The notes under the pieces: model-generated
What the model saw: only the letters and a program-made list of their open reading frames with translations
Databases searched by the model: none
Told to the model about the DNA's origin: nothing
NCBI GenBank assembly: GCA_947599995.1
Contig: CANQFW010000059.1
Coordinates: 1-8,859, forward strand
Direction of reading: 5' to 3'
DNA length: 8,859 nt
From: an uncultured Clostridia bacterium
Lineage (GTDB): Bacteria; Bacillota; Clostridia; TANB77; CAG-508
Translations under genes and position numbers: made by a program
Shown: positions 1 through 5,467 of the stretch, piece after piece
How the letters are laid out: every line of letters begins with the position of its first letter
Position numbering within the stretch: the first letter of the stretch is position 1

Positions 1-272
1 CATTATATAGAAGATTACCAAAAAGAGGATTTACAAATATTCATGCTAAAAATTACACAGAAGTAACATTAACAATGCTTAATAAATCAAAAGCAACAGA
101 TGTTACAGCTGAAAGTTTGTTAGAAGAAGGAATAATTGGAAAGATAAATGATGGAATCGTAGTTTTAGCAACTGGTAAATTAGAGAAAAAATTAAATGTA
201 AAAGCTAAAAGATTTACAAATGCAGCTAAAGAAAAAATCGAAGCCCTAGGCGGAAAGTCAGAGGTGATATAA
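1..272 (+). CDS. rplO: 50S ribosomal protein L15, 3' part (5' end outside window)
   Basis: Ribosomal protein L15 of the large subunit, a late assembly protein that binds 23S rRNA. The frame is open from base 3 and its first visible residues, LYRRLPKRGF, are the conserved L15 motif that follows the glycine-rich N-terminal half. The remaining ~89 residues include EGIIGKINDGIVVLATGKL and the AKRFTNAAKEKIEALGG segment typical of the L15 C-terminal domain. A start at the internal ATG at 75 would discard conserved L15 sequence, so the gene is read as cut by the window edge. The TAA stop at 270-272 is immediately followed by the secY start with no spacer, which suggests translational coupling. The order rplO-secY is the standard end of the spc operon. 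Confidence 0.95.
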   Translation, partial: LYRRLPKRGFTNIHAKNYTEVTLTMLNKSKATDVTAESLLEEGIIGKINDGIVVLATGKLEKKLNVKAKRFTNAAKEKIEALGGKSEVI

Positions 273-1595
273 TTGTTTAAAACAATAAAAAACGCACTCA
301 AAACTCCAGAAATAAGAAAAAAACTTTGGTATACTTTAGTATTAATAATATTATTTAGATTAGGATGCTATATTACAGTACCAGGAGTTAATGTAGTTTC
401 TTTAAATAATTTAATGGGAGAAAATTCATCAACCTTAGTAGGATTAATTGATATAGTATCAGGTGGTGCTTTTTCGAATTTCTCAATATTCGCTATGAGT
501 ATTACGCCATATATCACAGCTTCAATTGTTATACAACTTTTAGGTATGGTTATACCATCTCTAGAAAAGCTAACAAAAGAAGGTGGAGAAACTGGTAGGC
601 AAAAAATAAATAAGTATACAAAAATATTAACTATTGTTTTAGCATTAGTAGAAGGAATTGGAGTATATCTATCTTATAGAAGCTATGGAGTATTTGTTAA
701 TAATGAATTCCTAACAGGTGCAACAGTTGTTATAGGATTTATGGCTGGAACATCACTACTTATGTGGTTAGGAGAACAAATAACAAATAAAGGAATTGGA
801 AACGGTATTTCATTAATAATATTTGTAGGTATTATTTCAAGACTTTCATCTGCTGTAGTAACTATATATGGGTTAATAGTAACAGACAATGGATTCAGTA
901 CAACAGGATTTTTAACAGCATTAGCTATTATAATTGGAGCAATAATATTAGTTGCTGCAGTTGTATATATGCAAATAGCTGAAAGAAGGATACCAGTACA
1001 ATATTCTAAAAGAGTAGTTGGAAGGAAAATGGTAGGAGCACAAAATACAAACATACCACTTAAACTTGCAATGGCAGGTGTTATGCCAATAATTTTTGCA
1101 TCATCATTTTTAACATTCCCAGCTATGATAATACAGATATTTAAAAGTGATATTGCTACAAGCACAGGCTTCTGGTCTGTAATATATAAATTCTCAATTG
1201 CAACATCATCTTCAAGTGTTGGTTGGGGATATACTATAGCTAATGCAATAATATATTTACTTTTAATAGTGGGATTTACATTCTTCTATACATATGCTAT
1301 GATGAACCCAGCAGAGATATCAAGCAATATTAAGAAAAATGGTGGATTTATTCCTGGAATAAGAGCTGGAAAACCAACAACAGAGTATTTGTCTTCTGTT
1401 ATTTCTAAATTAACATTATTTGGAGGATTTTATTTAGCAATTATAGCAATTCTTCCAATGTTACTTAGATTTACAAATTTAGATATAACTTTTGGAGGAA
1501 CTGCAATACTAATTGTTGTAGGTGTTGCTTTAGAAACGATTCAACAATTAGAATCTCAATTGGTAATGAGACATTATAAGGGATTCTTAGAATAA
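273..1595 (+). CDS. secY: Preprotein translocase subunit SecY
   Basis: SecY, the channel subunit of the SecYEG translocon in the cytoplasmic membrane, which exports and inserts proteins with SecA or the ribosome. The product is 440 aa, normal for the family, with about ten hydrophobic segments. Recognisable pieces are the N-terminal VPGVN after TM1, the plug region SGGAFSNFSIFAMSITPYI (63-81), GEQITNKGIGNGISLIIF (167-184), ERRIPVQY (237-244), the cytoplasmic NPAEISSNIKKNGGFIPGIR (345-364) followed by AGKPTTEYL, and the C-terminal GGTAILIVVGVALETIQQ with the tail ending HYKGFLE. The start is TTG at 273: GAGGTGAT lies just upstream inside the end of rplO, and the frame has no better start. A hairpin terminator follows two bases after the stop, so secY is the last gene of its transcript. 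Confidence 0.97.
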   Translation: MFKTIKNALKTPEIRKKLWYTLVLIILFRLGCYITVPGVNVVSLNNLMGENSSTLVGLIDIVSGGAFSNFSIFAMSITPYITASIVIQLLGMVIPSLEKLTKEGGETGRQKINKYTKILTIVLALVEGIGVYLSYRSYGVFVNNEFLTGATVVIGFMAGTSLLMWLGEQITNKGIGNGISLIIFVGIISRLSSAVVTIYGLIVTDNGFSTTGFLTALAIIIGAIILVAAVVYMQIAERRIPVQYSKRVVGRKMVGAQNTNIPLKLAMAGVMPIIFASSFLTFPAMIIQIFKSDIATSTGFWSVIYKFSIATSSSSVGWGYTIANAIIYLLLIVGFTFFYTYAMMNPAEISSNIKKNGGFIPGIRAGKPTTEYLSSVISKLTLFGGFYLAIIAILPMLLRFTNLDITFGGTAILIVVGVALETIQQLESQLVMRHYKGFLE

Positions 1596-1596
1596 T

Positions 1597-1631
1597 AAAA
1601 AAATGCATACTTTTAAAGTATGTATTTTTTT
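1597..1631 (+). terminator. Terminator after secY (probably bidirectional)
   Basis: CATACTT (1606-1612) pairs with AAGTATG (1616-1622) around a TTA loop. The helix extends outward through a G-T wobble and a T-A pair into an A run on the left and a T run on the right (1625-1631). The A-tract/T-tract flanks mean it could work on both strands. It separates secY from adk, which in many Firmicutes are co-transcribed. Confidence 0.85.
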
Positions 1632-1635
1632 ACTT

Positions 1636-1685
1636 TAGGAAAGTCATGGTTAAAAACAATAGAGATTCCTTAGAGGATAATATTT
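1636..1685 (+). repeat. Decayed copy 1 of a dispersed structured element (5' half only)
   Basis: This stretch matches the 5' parts of the elements at 7030 and 8081: TAGGAAAGTCAT, then GTTAAAAAC, then a less similar stretch with TAGAGGA. The small hairpin that is perfect in the other copies (ATCGTT-AAA-AACGAT) is here ATGGTT-AAA-AACAAT, with one internal mismatch. The large 3' hairpin with its T tract is absent, and the adk promoter lies where it would be. Like the other copies it starts within a few bases of an operon terminator. Similarity is clear for about 30 bases and doubtful afterwards, so the right end is approximate. Confidence 0.65.
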
Positions 1686-1701
1686 ATAACAAAGTCATGT
1701 A

Positions 1702-1730
1702 TTGACAAATAAATGAAAATGGAATAAAAT
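1702..1730 (+). promoter_or_regulatory. Sigma-A promoter of adk-map
   Basis: TTGACA at 1702-1707 and TAAAAT at 1725-1730 are separated by exactly 17 bases: a perfect -35 and a 5/6 -10 match to the vegetative sigma-A consensus. Transcription would start near 1737, giving a leader of about 30 nt before the adk start. It follows the secY terminator, so adk and map have their own start. Confidence 0.85.
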
Positions 1731-1767
1731 GTACGAGTGTTAATAAAATTTAAAGGAGAAATGTGAT

Positions 1768-2433
1768 ATGATAATTATAATGTTAGGTGCGCCAGCTACA
1801 GGAAAAGGAACAGTAGCTTCAATTTTGAGTAAAAGGCTTAATGTGCCACAACTTTCTACAGGAGATTTATTTAGAAAAAATATTTCTGAAAAAACTGAAT
1901 TAGGAATTATGGCTGAAGAATATATTTCAAAAGGAAATTTAGTACCAGATGAAGTAACAATAAATATGATAATAAAAAGACTTAATGAGGATGATACCAA
2001 AAATGGAGCAATACTAGATGGATTCCCTAGAACAATACCACAAGCAGAGGCTTTAGATAAATTTTTAGCAGATAAAAACATTAAAATAGACATGGTATTA
2101 AACCTAACGACACCAGAAGAAGAGATAATACAGAGAGTTGTTACAAGAAGAGTATGCTCAAATCCACATTGTAAAACTATATACAATACTAAATTAAATC
2201 CACCAAAAATAGAAGGAATTTGTGATAAATGTGGAAGTAAAGTGATTACAAGAAAAGATGATAATGTAGAAGCTATTAAAACAAGATTAAAACAGTACTT
2301 TAAATTAACAAATCCATTAGTTGATTTTTATGACAAAAAAGGTGTACTAACAACAGAAGAGGTAAGTGAAAAAATAAATAGAATGGGAAAAGATGTAGCA
2401 GAAGATATAGCTCAAAAACTACTTAAAAAATAA
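1768..2433 (+). CDS. adk: Adenylate kinase with zinc-type lid
   Basis: Adenylate kinase, a cytoplasmic enzyme for ATP + AMP to 2 ADP that keeps the adenylate pools balanced. The 221-aa product fits the long bacterial form with a LID domain. The P-loop is GAPATGKGT (7-15), which differs from the usual GPPGAGKGT in the two central residues. The AMP-binding region has STGDLFR (30-36), and DGFPRT (84-89) is the conserved motif with the catalytic arginine. The LID (about 127-164) carries four cysteines, C130, C135, C152 and C155, a zinc-finger-like set spaced C-x4-C and C-x2-C. TRKDD (161-165) and the arginine of KTRL (R173) complete the active site. The ATG is set by AGGAG at 1754-1758. An upstream ATG at 1761 is followed at once by TGA. 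It is probably co-transcribed with map, 61 nt downstream. Confidence 0.96.
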   Translation: MIIIMLGAPATGKGTVASILSKRLNVPQLSTGDLFRKNISEKTELGIMAEEYISKGNLVPDEVTINMIIKRLNEDDTKNGAILDGFPRTIPQAEALDKFLADKNIKIDMVLNLTTPEEEIIQRVVTRRVCSNPHCKTIYNTKLNPPKIEGICDKCGSKVITRKDDNVEAIKTRLKQYFKLTNPLVDFYDKKGVLTTEEVSEKINRMGKDVAEDIAQKLLKK

Positions 2434-2494
2434 CGGTAAAATATAAAATGATATAAGAAAAAGTAATCAAATAGATTAGGAAGGAAGACGGAGA

Positions 2495-3265
2495 ATGGTT
2501 ACTATAAAGTCAAAAAAAGAAATAGAATTAATGAAAGATGTGTGCAAAATAGTTGCTGAATTTTATGAACAATTAGAAAAAGAGGTAAAGCCTGGAATAT
2601 CTACATACGATTTAGATAAAAAGGCCGAAAAGATAATGAGAAATTTAGGAGGAGTTCCAGCACAAATAGGATATGATTGTGGAATCGAAGGTATACCAGT
2701 ATATAAACATGCAACATGTATATCTGTAAATGATGAAGTAATACATGGAATTCCTTCAAAAGGAAAAATTATAAAAGAAGGAGATATAGTAAGTGTTGAT
2801 ACTGTTGCATTAAAAAATGGATTCAACGGAGATGCTGCACGTACTTTTATAGTTGGAAATACATCAAAAGATGCAAAAAGGTTAGTTGATGTAACAAAAA
2901 ACGCCTTTTTTGAGGGCATAAAATACGCAAGACCAGGTTTTAGAATTGGTGACATTTCACACGCAATAGGAGAGTATGTAAAGTCACAAGGATATTCTGT
3001 TGTAAGAGAATTTCAAGGACATGGAATAGGAAAAGATATGCATGAAGATCCAGGAATACCTAATTATGGAAAAGCCGGAAAAGGTATAAGAATTGAACCA
3101 GGAATGACTTTGGCAGTTGAGCCAATGGTAATACAAGGTAAACCAAATATTTTAGAATTAGATGATGGTTGGACAATAATAACAGAAGATGGAAGCTTGG
3201 CAGCACATTATGAAAATACAATTTTAATCACAGAAAATGAGCCAAAAATATTGACAATTAAGTAA
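2495..3265 (+). CDS. map: Methionine aminopeptidase, type I
   Basis: Removes the initiator methionine from new proteins in the cytoplasm. The 256-aa length is normal for a type I enzyme without an N-terminal extension. The five metal ligands of the pita-bread fold can be placed: D102 (VDTVALKNGF), D113 (GDAARTF), H176 (FQGHGIG), E209 (LAVEPM) and E240 (HYENTILIT). The substrate-side histidine H84 lies in EVIHGIPS and a second conserved histidine is in DMHEDPGIPN. The loop GYDCGIEGIPVYKHATCISVN (59-79) is several residues longer than the usual GYxGFPxSxCxSVN form. The start has the purine-rich AGGAAGGAAG 6-15 nt upstream. The last codons double as the -35 element of the next operon's promoter. 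In many clostridia a small KOW-domain gene lies between map and infA; here the gap has no such gene. Confidence 0.96.
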   Translation: MVTIKSKKEIELMKDVCKIVAEFYEQLEKEVKPGISTYDLDKKAEKIMRNLGGVPAQIGYDCGIEGIPVYKHATCISVNDEVIHGIPSKGKIIKEGDIVSVDTVALKNGFNGDAARTFIVGNTSKDAKRLVDVTKNAFFEGIKYARPGFRIGDISHAIGEYVKSQGYSVVREFQGHGIGKDMHEDPGIPNYGKAGKGIRIEPGMTLAVEPMVIQGKPNILELDDGWTIITEDGSLAAHYENTILITENEPKILTIK

Positions 3266-3279
3266 AAATGATATATAAT
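3251..3279 (+). promoter_or_regulatory. Perfect-consensus sigma-A promoter of the infA operon, overlapping the end of map
   Basis: TTGACA (3251-3256) is formed by codons of map just before its stop, and TATAAT (3274-3279) lies 14 bases past its end around the stop region. The spacer is exactly 17. Both hexamers match consensus in full, making this the strongest-looking promoter in the window. Transcription would start near 3286, with a leader of about 85 nt to infA. Confidence 0.85.
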
Positions 3280-3290
3280 GATAAAGCTAT

Positions 3291-3331
3291 TGTAAATAAT
3301 TGGAAAAATGTGAGGTTTACATATTACCAAT
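3291..3331 (+). promoter_or_regulatory. Possible small pseudoknot in the infA leader
   Basis: TGTAAA (3291-3296) can pair with TTTACA (3316-3321). ATTGG (3299-3303), in that hairpin's loop, can pair with CCAAT (3327-3331). The linkers (2, 12 and 5 nt) allow an H-type pseudoknot. The stems are short and AT-rich, so it may be chance. No family is recognised. Confidence 0.25.
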
Positions 3332-3370
3332 ATTTCGATAAATAAAAAGCTCTTACGAGGAGGCGATAAC

Positions 3371-3589
3371 TTGTCTAAAGAAGATGTAATTGAGGTAGAA
3401 GGTGTTGTAGTTGAAACACTACCTAATACGAATTTTAAAGTTCAACTTGAGAATGGTCATCAAATATTGGCCCATATTTCGGGAAAGTTAAGAATGAATT
3501 ACATAAAAATTTTACCTGGAGATAAAGTTAAAGTAGAACTTTCACCTTACGATTTAAATCGTGGAAGAATTACTTGGAGAGCAAAATAG
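3371..3589 (+). CDS. infA: Translation initiation factor IF-1
   Basis: IF-1 binds the A site of the 30S subunit during initiation and assists IF-2 and IF-3. The 72-aa product is the full family length, a single OB-fold (S1-like) domain. It opens with SKEDVIEVEGVVVETLPN, contains the strand motif FKVQLENGHQILAHISGKLR and ends DLNRGRITWRAK, all characteristic of IF-1. The start is TTG at 3371: GAGGAGG at 3357-3363 lies 7 nt upstream and no ATG is suitably placed. It is the first gene of the alpha-type operon behind the promoter at 3251-3279 and is followed after 47 nt by rpmJ. Confidence 0.97.
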   Translation: MSKEDVIEVEGVVVETLPNTNFKVQLENGHQILAHISGKLRMNYIKILPGDKVKVELSPYDLNRGRITWRAK

Positions 3590-3636
3590 AGAAAATAAAA
3601 AAAGAAGTTAATTTAAGCTATTTGGAGGTGCAAAAA

Positions 3637-3750
3637 ATGAAGGTTAGACCATCAGTAAAAAAAATGTGCGATAAATGCAAAGTTATCAAAAGAAAAGGTG
3701 TAATTAGAGTTATATGCGAGAACCCTAAACATAAACAAAGACAAGGGTAA
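3637..3750 (+). CDS. rpmJ: 50S ribosomal protein L36
   Basis: A 37-codon gene. The product begins MKVRPSVKKMCDKCK and ends NPKHKQRQG, which is ribosomal protein L36 of the large subunit. It is the zinc-binding form: C11, C14, C27 and H32 are the four ligands. GGAGGTG at 3624-3630 sits 6 nt before the ATG. The order infA-rpmJ-rpsM is standard in Firmicutes, but the distance to rpsM (241 nt) is unusually long. Confidence 0.97.
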   Translation: MKVRPSVKKMCDKCKVIKRKGVIRVICENPKHKQRQG

Positions 3751-3772
3751 TTTAATATTTATTTAAGCTTAT

Positions 3773-3839
3773 AGCACAAATTAGGTAGCGGCTGTTATAC
3801 CCTCATTTGAAATGGGAGGTATATTTATCAATTTGTGTT
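3773..3839 (+). promoter_or_regulatory. Long two-tier hairpin in the rpmJ-rpsM gap
   Basis: CACAAATT (3775-3782) pairs with AATTTGTG (3830-3837). Inside it, 3796-3808 pairs with 3810-3823 (TATACC against GGTATA, CATTT against AAATG, with one bulged A), giving a ~13-bp inner stem. The internal segment GGTAGCGGCTGT is unpaired on the left side. No T tract follows, so it is not an ordinary terminator. It could be a leader for autogenous control of the rpsM-rplQ genes, by analogy with the S4-bound alpha operon leader of E. coli, or a processing site. The role is inference. Confidence 0.6.
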
Positions 3840-3852
3840 TATATATATTTAT

Positions 3853-3917
3853 GTCAAAAATTAAAGATTCATAATAAAAATATGAATGCATTTCACCTTT
3901 AATATTTTGACGAAATG
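3853..3917 (+). promoter_or_regulatory. Second hairpin in the rpmJ-rpsM gap, with an alternative pairing
   Basis: 3853-3866 pairs with 3897-3911 over 14 bp with one bulged A (GTCAAAA against TTTTGAC at the base). ATTCATA (3867-3873) pairs with TATGAAT (3881-3887) above it. CATTTC (3889-3894) can instead pair with GAAATG (3912-3917). Both cannot form together, because no linker spans the 14-bp stem, so the alternative would be a switch. GAAATGGGA occurs both here (3912-3920) and in the preceding hairpin (3809-3817). Confidence 0.5.
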
Positions 3918-3935
3918 GGAATTTGGTCCTAAGAT
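3907..3935 (+). promoter_or_regulatory. Possible sigma-A promoter before rpsM
   Basis: TTGACG (3907-3912) and TAAGAT (3930-3935) are spaced by 17 bases, a 5/6 and a 4/6 match. If real, transcription would start near 3942, just before the rpsM ribosome binding site, and the upstream hairpins would not be in this shorter transcript. The -35 overlaps the 3' arm of the second hairpin. Confidence 0.4.
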
Positions 3936-3991
3936 AAAAGATGGACAAAAAGTCCCAAAAGTTATTAATTAATTTGGAGGTGCAAAAAAGA

Positions 3992-4360
3992 ATGGCTCGT
4001 ATAGCAGGAGTAGATTTACCTAAAGAAAAAAGGATAGAAATAGGATTAACTTACATATATGGAATAGGACTTTCAAGATCACAAAAAATCCTTGCTAAAA
4101 CAGGAATAAACCCTGATGTTAGAATCAAGGACTTAACAGACGAGGAAGTAAACAGTATAAGAAGAGTAATAGACGAAGATTACAAAGTTGAAGGTGACTT
4201 AAGAAGAGAAGTTGCTTTAAATATAAAAAGACTTACTGAAATCGGATGTTACAGAGGACTAAGACATAGAAGAGGTTTGCCAGTAAGAGGACAAAGAACA
4301 AAGACTAATGCTAGAACAAGAAAAGGCCCACGTAAAGTAGTAAGTAAAAGCAAAAAATAA
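3992..4360 (+). CDS. rpsM: 30S ribosomal protein S13
   Basis: S13 sits in the head of the small subunit and contacts the P-site tRNA and the large subunit. The start is the ATG at 3992, giving MARIAGVDLPKEKR and 122 aa, the normal family length. GGAGGTG at 3976-3982 is 9 nt upstream. An earlier in-frame ATG at 3941 would add 17 unrelated residues and has no binding site. The helix-two-turn-helix region GLTYIYGIGLSRSQKILA is near residues 18-35, and the conserved basic tail runs through CYRGLRHRRGLPVRGQRTK and NARTRKG. It heads the block rpsM-rpsK-rpsD-rpoA-rplQ. Its ribosome binding site is a 17-nt exact copy of the one before rpmJ. Confidence 0.97.
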   Translation: MARIAGVDLPKEKRIEIGLTYIYGIGLSRSQKILAKTGINPDVRIKDLTDEEVNSIRRVIDEDYKVEGDLRREVALNIKRLTEIGCYRGLRHRRGLPVRGQRTKTNARTRKGPRKVVSKSKK

Positions 4361-4395
4361 AAAAAGCTAATAAAATAAAGTGTAACAATATCTTG

Positions 4396-4414
4396 CTCGC
4401 TATAAATAAGCGGG
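4396..4414 (+). promoter_or_regulatory. Small GC-rich hairpin before the rpsK binding site
   Basis: CTCGCT (4396-4401) pairs with AGCGGG (4409-4414), one G-T pair, around a 7-nt loop. It sits 7 nt upstream of GAGGAGG (4422-4428) in the rpsM-rpsK spacer. It is too weak and lacks the T tract of a terminator. It may stabilise or process the mRNA; this is a guess. Confidence 0.35.
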
Positions 4415-4440
4415 TTAAAAAGAGGAGGTAAGTAAAGACA

Positions 4441-4836
4441 ATGGCTAAAAATGTAACAAGAAAAACAGTTGCTAGAAGAAATAGAAAAAACATTGAAAGA
4501 GGAGCTGCTCACATTCATTCAAGCTTTAACAATACTATAGTTTCTATAACAGATACTATGGGAAATGTAATAGCATGGGGAAGTGCCGGAGGACTTGGAT
4601 TCAAAGGATCAAGAAAAAGTACTCCATTTGCTGCAGGAGAAGTTGCAGAAACAGCAGCCAAAAAAGCAATGGAACATGGTTTAAAAACTGTTGAGGTATT
4701 TGTTAAAGGTCCTGGTTCAGGAAGAGAAGCTGCAATAAGATCACTTCAAACAGCAGGATTAGAAATTAGCGCTATAAAAGATGTAACACCAATACCACAC
4801 AATGGTTGTAGACCACCAAAAAGACGTAGAGTATAA
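4441..4836 (+). CDS. rpsK: 30S ribosomal protein S11
   Basis: S11 lines the platform of the small subunit near the E site and the Shine-Dalgarno helix. The 131-aa product has the family's landmarks: AAHIHSSFNNTIVSITD (22-38), WGSAGGLGFKGSRKSTPFAA (46-65), FVKGPGSGREAAIRSL (87-102) and the C-terminal DVTPIPHNGCRPPKRRRV. The start ATG has GAGGAGG at 4422-4428, with a rather long 12-nt spacing. It lies 80 nt after rpsM and 20 nt before rpsD. Confidence 0.98.
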   Translation: MAKNVTRKTVARRNRKNIERGAAHIHSSFNNTIVSITDTMGNVIAWGSAGGLGFKGSRKSTPFAAGEVAETAAKKAMEHGLKTVEVFVKGPGSGREAAIRSLQTAGLEISAIKDVTPIPHNGCRPPKRRRV

Positions 4837-4856
4837 AAGGAAGGTGAAATTTAAAA

Positions 4857-5453
4857 ATGTCAAGATATAGAGACCCTATTTTAAAAAGATGCAGATATTT
4901 GGGAATTAGTCCAATGTCAATAGGTATAGATAAAGAATCTAACCGTAAAGCATCAAACGTAACTCATAAAAAAGTTTCTGAATATGCTGTTCAATTAAAA
5001 GAAAAACAAAAATTAAAATTTGTTTATGGAGTTGGTGAAAAACAATTTAGAAAATATTTCACAATGGCTTCAAATAAGAAAGGAAACACAGGAGAATTAT
5101 TATTACAAATTTTGGAAAGCAGATTAGACAATGTTGTATACAGATTAGGATTTGCAACAACAAGACCACAAGCTAGACAACTTGTTAACCATAGCCACTT
5201 TGAAGTAAATGGTAAAAAAGTAAATATACCATCATACCTAATAAAAGCTGGAGATGTTATCTCAGTTAGAGAAAACAAAAAAGATTGTGGAGCTATTAAG
5301 CAAAGCATTGAAGCAACATCATCTATGCCGGCACCAAAATGGTTAGAAAAAGATGTAACAAAATTATCTGGAAAAGTAATAAAATTATCAGATAGAGAAG
5401 ATATCGATATTCCAGTAGAAGAGCATTTAATAGTAGAGCTATACTCTAAATAA
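4857..5453 (+). CDS. rpsD: 30S ribosomal protein S4
   Basis: S4 nucleates 30S assembly on 16S rRNA and in several bacteria represses its own operon. The 198-aa product starts MSRYRDPILKRCRYLGIS and lacks the N-terminal four-cysteine zinc motif, so it is the zinc-free (C-) type, as in Bacillus. KVSEYAVQLKEKQKLKFVYG (39-58) is the conserved linker. The S4 RNA-binding domain spans about 88-150 (SRLDNVVYRLGFATTRPQAR, LVNHSHFEVNGKKVNIPSYL). The C-terminus VEEHLIVELYSK is typical. AGGAAGGTG precedes the ATG. Its place inside the rpsM-rplQ block, not as a lone gene as in B. subtilis, means any S4 feedback would act on the whole block. Confidence 0.97.
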   Translation: MSRYRDPILKRCRYLGISPMSIGIDKESNRKASNVTHKKVSEYAVQLKEKQKLKFVYGVGEKQFRKYFTMASNKKGNTGELLLQILESRLDNVVYRLGFATTRPQARQLVNHSHFEVNGKKVNIPSYLIKAGDVISVRENKKDCGAIKQSIEATSSMPAPKWLEKDVTKLSGKVIKLSDREDIDIPVEEHLIVELYSK

Positions 5454-5467
5454 TTAGGAGGTAAATA

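Noticed and set aside
683..1165. 160-codon open frame on the minus strand inside secY (and similar minus-strand frames inside adk, map, rpoA, rplQ, sigG)
   Set aside because: They lie fully within strongly conserved genes, lack binding sites and encode low-complexity hydrophobic sequence.
3266..3370. KOW-domain (L14e-like) gene expected between map and infA in clostridia
   Set aside because: No open frame of that size exists in the 105-nt gap.
3773..3840. Terminator after rpmJ
   Set aside because: The hairpin is strong but no T run follows; the next bases alternate T and A.
3853..3917. H-type pseudoknot from the 14-bp stem plus CATTTC/GAAATG
   Set aside because: With no linker between 3911 and 3912, the second helix cannot span the intact 14-bp stem; only alternative folds are possible.
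3941..3991. Earlier ATG as start of rpsM
   Set aside because: It would place the strong GGAGGTG inside the gene and add residues absent from S13; ATG 3992 gives the exact family N-terminus.
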